A DNA stretch of 5,696 bases from the NCBI GenBank assembly GCA_018667205.1, contig JABIVN010000421.1:1-5696 (forward strand). The letters are read 5' to 3'. Source of the stretch: Gammaproteobacteria bacterium. Lineage in GTDB: Bacteria > Pseudomonadota > Gammaproteobacteria > Pseudomonadales > Azotimanducaceae. Positions 1-4,778 of the stretch are shown here, in pieces (within the stretch, counting starts at the first letter, position 1; every line of letters starts with the position of its first letter). The translations under genes and the position numbers were made by a program. The notes under the pieces are model-generated. The model was not told the DNA's origin and ran no database searches. It saw only the letters and a program-made list of their open reading frames with translations.

Positions 1-260
1 AACGCGCTGTAGTGGGGGAGCATCACTCCGCCGCTACCGACACGGATCCTGCGGGTTGCATGGGCGACATTGCTCACCATTATTTCCGGGCAGGGGCTGG
101 CGTAGCCCGGAGTATCGTGATGTTCAGCCACCCAATAGCGGTGGTAGCCAGCACGATCACACAATTTTGCCAGTTCAATGGTAGTGTATAGTCCGGATGA
201 TTCGGAACCTTCGTCGTGCACAGGGGATTGGTCTAGAACGCTAAGTTTTAAGCTCGGCAT
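1..260 (-). CDS. LLM class flavin-dependent oxidoreductase (luciferase-like monooxygenase), N-terminal part
   Basis: This is the first 86 codons of a gene that runs off the left edge, read on the minus strand from ATG at 260-258. The start of the protein (LKLSVLDQSPV), the GYHRYWVAEHH motif at about residues 38-48 and IRVGSGGVMLPHYS at about 72-85 are hallmarks of the bacterial-luciferase-like superfamily, specifically the single-component MsnO8/YhbW-like group. Members are usually about 330-340 residues, so roughly a quarter is present. Family knowledge: these are TIM-barrel enzymes that use reduced FMN and O2 to oxidise organic substrates; the substrate cannot be told here. No strong Shine-Dalgarno precedes the ATG. 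The gene lies 79 bases downstream of the regulator on the same strand, but has its own sigma-54 promoter match at 304-319, giving a predicted leader of about 33 bases. A role in the same catabolic response is inferred from that promoter. Confidence 0.9.
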   Translation of the reverse strand, partial: MPSLKLSVLDQSPVHDEGSESSGLYTTIELAKLCDRAGYHRYWVAEHHDTPGYASPCPEIMVSNVAHATRRIRVGSGGVMLPHYSA

Positions 261-303
261 TATTTTTGTAACCAAGATTCGATTAGATAACGCCCATAGA
301 GTT

Positions 304-319
304 AGCAATCTTCATGCCA
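304..319 (-). promoter_or_regulatory. Predicted sigma-54 (-24/-12) promoter of the LLM monooxygenase gene
   Basis: On the minus strand the sequence reads TGGCAT-N5-TTGCT, matching the consensus TGGCAC-N5-TTGCW at all but one position and with the exact 12-base GG-to-GC spacing. The predicted transcription start is near 293, about 33 bases before the ATG at 260. The match lies in the short gap between the regulator stop and the LLM start and points at the LLM gene. No convincing activator site was found at the usual distance, which would fall inside the 3' end of the regulator gene. Confidence 0.75.
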
Positions 320-339
320 TGTGAAGGTGCGTTTGAAGG

Positions 340-2031
340 TTATTCCGTAGCTGGTGTTTGTAGCTTCGCGAGCCGGTAGGCAAAAGCGGGGCGGGATAGG
401 CCCAGTAGCCTGGCTGCCTTTGACACATTGTCTTCGGATAGTGCCATGGCCTTGCGCACCAGTTCCGCCTCCACCGCTTCCATGGATACAGACTGCTCAA
501 AAATGGTGTCGGCCCAGCTGCTGTGGCCACTACCCGTCGATGTCGTCGCGGTTAGACCATCGATCGCAATATCGACATCCAGCGGTTGTGCTGCTGCGCT
601 GGTGCCCGACAGCAGGGAGTCCGCGGTAATTCGTTGATTTTTCTCAGTCAGGATCACCCCGCGTTCAATAGTGTTTTCAAGCTCGCGGATATTGCCAGGC
701 CAAGGGTGATTTAGGAGATGGCCCATCGCCCGGTCTGTCAGGCCCAGGGTTTTTGTTGTATAGAGCGACTCGTATTTGTCGACAAAAAATTCTACCAAAA
801 GCGGTATATCATCGTGACGTTCTCTAAGCGGGGGTATGTGCAGAGGGAAAACATTGAGCCGGTAGAACAGATCAGCGCGAAATTTTCCCAGTTTTACAGC
901 TTCCTCCAGGTCTTCGTTAGTGGCGGCTATAATGCGCACATCGACGCTGCGGGTTTGGGTGCCGCCCACGGGCTCGAATTCGCGTTCCTGCAATACCCTT
1001 AGCAAGCTGGCTTGGGCGCGGGCCGACAACTCGACCACTTCATCGAGAAAAATTGTACCCATATTTGCGCGCTCAAATCGTCCTTTTCTTGCGTGTGTTG
1101 CCCCCGTGAAGGCACCTTTTTCTACTCCGAATAGTTCGGCTTCCAGCAGCTCCTGAGGAATCGCCGCACAGTTAAGGGCAATAAAGGGCATCTCGGATCG
1201 TTCACTGTGCATGTGTATACCTTTCGCAATCATCTCTTTACCCACACCGGTCTCGCCGGTCAACAGGACAGAGGCTTTAGATGTGGCGACCTTGTTTGCC
1301 ATGGTACACATCTTTTTAAAAACAGCAGATTCGCCAATCAGCGTCGAAAAAATCCGCTCTTCACTACCGTCTTCAAAAGATGATTGGCCAATCGACTTGG
1401 CCTGTAGGTCATACAGTGTTTCGATTAAGGAATCTGAGCTGCTAAAAATCCCGTAGTCCGCCGCGTCCTCCCACTCAGCCAGTGGTTTGCCAATGATGCG
1501 ACACTCACTGTCGCCCTTGCCTCGGCATGAAACCTCCCTAAATAAAATATCAAAGCCCATAATGGCGGCGCTAAATCCGCAGGCGTAACCGAGTAGGTTC
1601 CAGCATACTGGCAGGTCAAGAACGCCCATTTCCGCAAGAGAAATATCAACTTCGTAAGAGTCGACCCAAGTGAACTCCATCAAGAATTGTTTTTCAGCGG
1701 GGTCTATTTCCAGCTTAGTGGGCACTACCTTAGCCATACCTCGAAGCATATGTAGTTGGGGCCCTGCCAGGAATAGGTCTGTAAGACTGGCCTTAGGTCT
1801 TTGTTTGCGGGCTAGTTCAGCATCGATCTCGCCATTTCGAAACCCCGAGCGCATGAACAAGTTTCGCGAGCGCTCAACACCTATGGAGGTGACAATTTCT
1901 CGCCATATGGTGGCCATGGCGGGAAGGGTCTGGAGGATGCCCCGTTGTTCATCCAACCATACTTTCCCCTGTTCGGGGTTGAAATGGACGTGGCTGGAAA
2001 GATCCGAAGCATCGGGAAGCTGAATTACCAC
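340..2031 (-). CDS. Sigma-54-dependent transcriptional activator, XylR/DmpR (phenol-sensing) family
   Basis: This 563-residue protein starts at GTG (2031-2029), preceded by AAAAGGAG with six bases of spacing. Domains in order: XylR_N (about 10-95), V4R (about 125-185), a short linker, AAA+ sigma-54 interaction domain (about 229-460) and a Fis-type HTH (about 520-557). Seen in the AAA+ part: Walker A GETGVGKE (259-266), the sigma-54-contacting GAFTGA loop (306-311), Walker B GTIFLDE (325-331) and GNIRELEN (446-453). In the sensor, His94, Trp122, Cys143, Glu166, Cys169 and Cys177 line up with the phenol-contacting His106/Trp134 and the zinc ligands Cys155/Glu178/Cys181/Cys189 of MopR/DmpR at a constant offset of 12. 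This predicts direct binding of a phenol-like effector, relief of sensor repression, ATP hydrolysis and opening of sigma-54 promoters. It sits between its likely targets. The linker before the HTH (about 473-515) is long and low in complexity. The exact effector is unknown. Confidence 0.95.
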   Translation of the reverse strand: MVIQLPDASDLSSHVHFNPEQGKVWLDEQRGILQTLPAMATIWREIVTSIGVERSRNLFMRSGFRNGEIDAELARKQRPKASLTDLFLAGPQLHMLRGMAKVVPTKLEIDPAEKQFLMEFTWVDSYEVDISLAEMGVLDLPVCWNLLGYACGFSAAIMGFDILFREVSCRGKGDSECRIIGKPLAEWEDAADYGIFSSSDSLIETLYDLQAKSIGQSSFEDGSEERIFSTLIGESAVFKKMCTMANKVATSKASVLLTGETGVGKEMIAKGIHMHSERSEMPFIALNCAAIPQELLEAELFGVEKGAFTGATHARKGRFERANMGTIFLDEVVELSARAQASLLRVLQEREFEPVGGTQTRSVDVRIIAATNEDLEEAVKLGKFRADLFYRLNVFPLHIPPLRERHDDIPLLVEFFVDKYESLYTTKTLGLTDRAMGHLLNHPWPGNIRELENTIERGVILTEKNQRITADSLLSGTSAAAQPLDVDIAIDGLTATTSTGSGHSSWADTIFEQSVSMEAVEAELVRKAMALSEDNVSKAARLLGLSRPAFAYRLAKLQTPATE

Positions 2032-2037
2032 AGCAAG

Positions 2038-2045
2038 CTCCTTTT
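2038..2045 (-). promoter_or_regulatory. Shine-Dalgarno of the sigma-54 activator, deciding a GTG start
   Basis: On the minus strand the bases read AAAAGGAG, with AGGAG ending six bases before the GTG at 2031-2029. The strength and spacing of this site support GTG as the true start; no in-frame ATG is found near the protein's beginning. Confidence 0.8.
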
Positions 2046-2087
2046 GTAGGGCGGGGGAGTTCTGAACATATTATTTTTGCTTATCGA

Positions 2088-2119
2088 TTCACTATATCAT
2101 CAATTCAGAAGATCGACAA
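2088..2119 (+). promoter_or_regulatory. Candidate upstream activator sites (UAS) for the XylR/DmpR-type regulator
   Basis: Two adjacent 16-base elements lie at 2088-2103 and 2104-2119, that is -147 to -116 from the predicted reductase start. The first, read on the minus strand, begins TTGATGAT and ends GAA, agreeing at 12 of 16 positions with the distal-type XylR site of the TOL Pu promoter as I recall it (TTGATGATTTGCTCAA). The second ends ATCGACAA and agrees at 11 of 16 positions with the other Pu site (TTGATCAAATCGACAG). The distance is typical of enhancer-like sites for this family. However, the two elements are 16 bases apart rather than about 30, and the Pu sequences come from memory. 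Confidence 0.45.
2091..2119 (-). promoter_or_regulatory. Candidate sigma-70 promoter of the activator gene
   Basis: On the minus strand a -35-like TTGTCG (2119-2114; 4 of 6 to consensus) is followed after exactly 17 bases by a -10-like TATAGT (2096-2091; 5 of 6). The predicted start near 2084 gives a leader of about 53 bases before the GTG. The promoter lies entirely within the candidate activator sites at 2088-2119, so binding there would be expected to block it. This resembles autorepression of the xylR promoter on the TOL plasmid. Inference from sequence only. Confidence 0.5.
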
Positions 2120-2146
2120 AGTCCTGCTTTTCTGTTGGCTGGCTAG

Positions 2147-2165
2147 CTATTTTATCAAATAGTAA
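2147..2165 (+). promoter_or_regulatory. Candidate IHF site with an overlapping inverted repeat
   Basis: TATCAAATAGTAA at 2153-2165 fits the IHF consensus WATCAANNNNTTR with one mismatch. It is at about -82 to -70 from the predicted reductase start, between the candidate activator sites and the sigma-54 promoter, where IHF bends DNA in related promoters. The perfect inverted repeat CTATTT-TATC-AAATAG (2147-2162) overlaps it and could instead be an operator or chance in AT-rich DNA. Confidence 0.35.
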
Positions 2166-2208
2166 TAATCTGTCAGATCCGCGCTATCGCTCGTTATGCC
2201 TTCTCCTG

Positions 2209-2224
2209 TGGTATAAATTTTGCT
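2209..2224 (+). promoter_or_regulatory. Predicted sigma-54 (-24/-12) promoter of the reductase gene
   Basis: The sequence TGGTAT-N5-TTGCT keeps the essential GG and GC dinucleotides 12 bases apart, and the -12 element is perfect. The -24 element differs from TGGCAC at two positions. The predicted start is near 2235, giving a leader of about 30 bases before the ATG at 2265, much like that of the LLM promoter. It faces away from the divergent sigma-54 activator gene, the classic arrangement for this family. Confidence 0.65.
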
Positions 2225-2264
2225 TTAGGAATAACTATATTGTTTATTTTATCGGGCATAACGG

Positions 2265-3329
2265 ATGTCATATCAGGTAAGAGTTGGGCACCTGGGGCAA
2301 ATTTTCCAGGTGGAGGAGGGGCAAACCATTCTCGATGCTGCTCTGCGCTGCGGTTTATACCTGCCCCACGCCTGCTCTAAGGGCGTGTGTTCGGCCTGTA
2401 AAATCCAAATAGTGCAGGGAGAGGTCGATGTCGGCAACGCGTCCGAGTTCGCCTTGATGGATAGCGAGCGCGATGAGGGTCAGTGCCTTGCCTGCTGCGC
2501 ATCACCGCTGAGTGACCTGGTCATTGAAGCGGATGTGGATGAAGAGCCGGATGCTGAACACCGCACTGTTAGCGATTATCAGGGTGTCGTTACCAGCATC
2601 AAGACGCTTGCACCCAATATTAAGTCTGTTTTTCTCGCCCTGGGGGATGACGGAATTGCTTTTCAGGCGGGGCAATATATCAATTTACACGTTCCCGGAA
2701 TCGGAGGTGGACCGCGAGCATTCTCTATCGCGAGCCCGCCTTCTTCGAACAATGTAATCGAACTCAACGTTGCCTTGATTGAAGGGGGTGAGGCGACCCA
2801 CTACATTCACAACGCGCTGAAAGTGGGAGATGTTCTAAGTTTTAGTGGTCCTTATGGGCATTTTCACCTGCGCAAATCACTTCCTGAGCCACTCGTATTT
2901 TTCGCCGGTGGCTCGGGCTTGTCTGGGGTCAAATCGATGATCATGGAGCTTGTTGAGGGCCATGACCCCAGACCGGTAACACTGATCTATGGTGTTCAAG
3001 TTGAAGAGGAGGCCTACTACCGGGAATTGTTTGAGCTCTACGCTCGTGAGCGCCCCGGTTTTACGATGTTGCTTGCGGTGAATGAGCCTGGTTCGAAGAA
3101 TAGTCACGATGGTGGCTGGGGCTTCCTGCAGCAGTGCGCCAATCAGCACTTTGAGGGTAATTTTGAAGGCAACAACGCGTATGTTTGCGGGCCTCTCGAC
3201 ATGGTCGACGCTTGTCTGACTAGCCTGATTCAGGGCCGATGCTTTGAAAAGCATATTTTTGTCGAAAATTTCTACAATAGAGGCAGTCAAGTAAGCAGGT
3301 CGAAGCACGTCCTCTTCAAGTACATCTAG
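2265..3329 (+). CDS. Phenol hydroxylase-type ferredoxin/FAD/NADH reductase component (DmpP-like)
   Basis: The 354-residue protein begins MSYQVRV and ends FKYI, colinear from end to end with the P5 reductase of multicomponent phenol hydroxylase (DmpP, about 353 residues), so it appears complete. The N-terminal plant-type ferredoxin domain (1-90) has 2Fe-2S cysteines C37, C42, C45 and C77 in C-X4-C-X2-C-X31-C spacing. The FAD domain (about 104-205) carries RAFSIASPP (151-159), and the NADH domain (about 206-354) carries GGSGLSG (215-221) and CGPLDM (308-313). Known role: cytoplasmic transfer of electrons from NADH through FAD and 2Fe-2S to a diiron oxygenase. The ATG has only a weak Shine-Dalgarno, but the start agrees with the family. 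It appears to be a single-gene unit: sigma-54 promoter upstream, probable terminator downstream. The hydroxylase subunits normally encoded beside it are absent here, so the partner is unknown. Related reductases serve toluene monooxygenases, so phenol is not proven as substrate. Confidence 0.92.
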   Translation: MSYQVRVGHLGQIFQVEEGQTILDAALRCGLYLPHACSKGVCSACKIQIVQGEVDVGNASEFALMDSERDEGQCLACCASPLSDLVIEADVDEEPDAEHRTVSDYQGVVTSIKTLAPNIKSVFLALGDDGIAFQAGQYINLHVPGIGGGPRAFSIASPPSSNNVIELNVALIEGGEATHYIHNALKVGDVLSFSGPYGHFHLRKSLPEPLVFFAGGSGLSGVKSMIMELVEGHDPRPVTLIYGVQVEEEAYYRELFELYARERPGFTMLLAVNEPGSKNSHDGGWGFLQQCANQHFEGNFEGNNAYVCGPLDMVDACLTSLIQGRCFEKHIFVENFYNRGSQVSRSKHVLFKYI

Positions 3330-3349
3330 GCTCACCTATAAACCCGGGT

Positions 3350-3370
3350 AGTCGCACTCGGTGACTTTTT
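3350..3370 (+). terminator. Probable rho-independent terminator after the reductase gene
   Basis: A short hairpin, AGTCGC / GTGACT with one G-T wobble and a five-base loop (3356-3360), is followed directly by a T run through 3370, 21 bases after the reductase stop. The stem is short and only moderately GC-rich, so efficiency is uncertain. Its T run overlaps the candidate activator site at 3368-3383. Confidence 0.5.
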
Positions 3371-3383
3371 ATCATCTGCTCAA
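3368..3383 (+). promoter_or_regulatory. Candidate upstream activator site for the Ycf48-MMPL operon
   Basis: TTTATCATCTGCTCAA agrees at 13 of 16 positions with the XylR site of the TOL Pu promoter as I recall it (TTGATGATTTGCTCAA), including the whole TGCTCAA end. It lies at -138 to -123 from the predicted sigma-54 start, the usual distance for this family. Only one clear copy is seen; a second weak resemblance at 3391-3406 (9 of 16) includes the palindrome TTTCTAGAAA (3398-3407). The reference sequence is from memory. Confidence 0.45.
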
Positions 3384-3457
3384 TCCTCTGTCTGTGATTT
3401 CTAGAAAGTTAACCAAATGGCAATGCTATGTATAAGTACACGTTCCTAAGATACGCG

Positions 3458-3470
3458 CATCAATTGGTTG
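3458..3470 (+). promoter_or_regulatory. Candidate IHF site upstream of the Ycf48-MMPL promoter
   Basis: CATCAATTGGTTG matches the IHF consensus WATCAANNNNTTR at all but the first position. It lies at about -48 to -36 from the predicted start, between the candidate activator site and the sigma-54 promoter. The TTGGTT part (3464-3469) also forms an inverted repeat with AACCAA at 3411-3416, 53 bases away. Confidence 0.35.
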
Positions 3471-3479
3471 TTTGTATCT

Positions 3480-3495
3480 TGGCATCGCATTTGCA
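3480..3495 (+). promoter_or_regulatory. Predicted sigma-54 (-24/-12) promoter of the Ycf48-MMPL operon
   Basis: TGGCAT-N5-TTGCA matches the consensus TGGCAC-N5-TTGCW at all but one position, with exact GG-to-GC spacing, and is preceded by the preferred T. The predicted start is near 3506, giving a leader of about 79 bases before the TTG start at 3585. The -12 element also forms one arm of a 7-base inverted repeat, ATTTGCA (3489-3495) with TGCAAAT (3511-3517), spanning the predicted start. Confidence 0.75.
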
Positions 3496-3573
3496 TATGT
3501 AAGCGTGTGTTGCAAATTTAGTTGAGTTATTCTAGCATGCTTGCATGTTAGTATGCGTACTATAAAATAAAGC

Positions 3574-3578
3574 AGGAG
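3574..3578 (+). promoter_or_regulatory. Shine-Dalgarno of the Ycf48-like gene, deciding a TTG start
   Basis: AGGAG ends six bases before TTG at 3585-3587. The next in-frame ATG, at 3603, lies 24 bases from this site, too far for it to serve. Starting at TTG also completes the positively charged beginning of the signal peptide. Confidence 0.75.
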
Positions 3579-3584
3579 TGTGCC

Positions 3585-4778
3585 TTGAGATTTTTTCCCA
3601 CCATGGCGTTCGTTGCCAGGGCGCTATTGTTCGCAGTTGCTAGCTACTATGCGACCTGGGCCAGTGCTGCTGATGAAACCGAGTCGTTTCATCGCTTTTG
3701 GCCGGACAATTTATTTGCTGTGGATTTTGTGTCCGAGCAAACAGGCTATATCGCCGGTCAGGGTGGGACTGTATTGCGTACCACCGACGGCGGTGAGAAC
3801 TGGGACGCGTTGTATATTGGCAAAAATGAGCTGATTCGGAGGCTCGATTTCGTCAGCGAAAAAGAGGGTTGGGCGATTGGCCACCGTGGCTCCATATTCC
3901 ATACAGCGAATGCGGGAGAGGATTGGGAAGTTCAGTTTGAAGTCCCCGGCACTTATTTGCGTGATGTTGCCTTTGCGGACAAGAAGCATGGCTGGGTGGT
4001 CGGCCACGGCGCCACCATTTTACATACCGCTGACGGTGGTATCAGCTGGCAGAAACAGGAAATGCGAGGTTTTAACGGGCGTGATCTGCCCCGCTTTCAC
4101 GGTGTCTATGCTCGGGATCAAAACACCGCAGTGGTGGTGGGAGAGTTTGGCACTGTCGTCCACACTGAAAACGGCGGCGAGTTGTGGCTCCTTACGCCAT
4201 CCGACATCGGCGTTACATGGCTGGCAGTGTCCGGTCAGGGGGGCTTGATTTATACGGTGGGTGCAGATGGTACTGCAGCCTATCTGGCATTGGCTACGGA
4301 TGCGCAGCGAAAGGAAATTGACAGGGAAACTGCTGAGGTTGCGGTAAAGAAAGAACTAAAGGCGCGCAAAAAAGCTAAGCGGCGCAAAAAAGAATTTGTA
4401 GCCAAGATGGTTGAAGCGCTGCCCCGCGCTGATATCGAGTATATCGTTAATCCCATCGATACGGGAACGGAGGAGCATCTTTTTGATTTGACCGCGTTAT
4501 CCGATGGATCAGCACTGGTGGTGGGCCGTTCTACTGTGCTCAAAGTATCAGTAAATGGCGCCGAGCCACTGTCTCCCGCCATCGATGTGCCTCTCGGCTT
4601 TGTTTGGATGGGCGGTGTTTCAGTCGCGCCATCGGGCACTTTCTGGGCAGTGGGGATTCGCGGGATGGTGGTGAAGGGTGATACAACAACGTTGCAGTTC
4701 GCCACCGCTTTTAATCTTGCCTCTTCAGACAATATAACCCTAATAAGTAATCAGTGGACGGTACGCAATGGTCAGTAG
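3585..4778 (+). CDS. Exported Ycf48/BNR-repeat (beta-propeller) protein
   Basis: This 397-residue protein uses a TTG start. Residues 1-28 form a Sec signal peptide: Arg2 and Arg12, then a hydrophobic core, then ASA before Ala29-Asp30. The mature part has at least four Ycf48/BNR-type repeats with G-T/S-x-hydrophobic-x-T-x-(D/N)-GG-x-x-W cores: GTVLRTTDGGENW (61-73), GSIFHTANAGEDW (102-114), GATILHTADGGISW (142-155) and GTVVHTENGGELW (189-201). Degenerate blades follow (about 296-365). Family knowledge: Ycf48/Hcf136 helps photosystem II assembly in cyanobacteria, but in non-photosynthetic proteobacteria relatives occur next to MMPL/RND transporters in catabolic clusters, with unknown function. 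A role in photosynthesis is not suggested. An unusual Lys/Arg-rich, probably helical insertion (about 240-275) interrupts the propeller. The stop overlaps the MMPL gene by 11 bases, so the two are very likely co-translated and may act together at the periplasmic face of the inner membrane (inference). Confidence 0.85.
   Translation: MRFFPTMAFVARALLFAVASYYATWASAADETESFHRFWPDNLFAVDFVSEQTGYIAGQGGTVLRTTDGGENWDALYIGKNELIRRLDFVSEKEGWAIGHRGSIFHTANAGEDWEVQFEVPGTYLRDVAFADKKHGWVVGHGATILHTADGGISWQKQEMRGFNGRDLPRFHGVYARDQNTAVVVGEFGTVVHTENGGELWLLTPSDIGVTWLAVSGQGGLIYTVGADGTAAYLALATDAQRKEIDRETAEVAVKKELKARKKAKRRKKEFVAKMVEALPRADIEYIVNPIDTGTEEHLFDLTALSDGSALVVGRSTVLKVSVNGAEPLSPAIDVPLGFVWMGGVSVAPSGTFWAVGIRGMVVKGDTTTLQFATAFNLASSDNITLISNQWTVRNGQ

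Noticed and set aside
419..436. GACA-CAT-TGTC inverted repeat as an activator site for the LLM promoter
   Set aside because: The distance from the predicted start fits, but it lies in the conserved HTH coding region of the regulator, is short, and resembles the other candidate sites only weakly.
340..2031. Possible frameshift or truncation of the regulator
   Set aside because: All domains from XylR_N to HTH are in one continuous frame, and length and motifs are as expected for the family.
2077..2280. Plus-strand open frame of 67 codons between the regulator and the reductase
   Set aside because: It covers the divergent control region with its promoters, has no recognisable protein features or ribosome site, and runs into the reductase start in another frame.
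2877..3335. Minus-strand open frame of 152 codons opposite the reductase
   Set aside because: It is a shadow of the well-supported reductase gene and has no family resemblance of its own.
3541..3566. TTGCAT and TATAAA as a sigma-70 promoter for the Ycf48-like gene
   Set aside because: The spacing is only 14 bases and the start would fall almost on the Shine-Dalgarno; the sigma-54 match upstream explains expression better.
4280..4732. Minus-strand open frame of 150 codons opposite the Ycf48-like gene
   Set aside because: The composition is that of an antisense shadow; the plus-strand frame carries the signal peptide and repeats.
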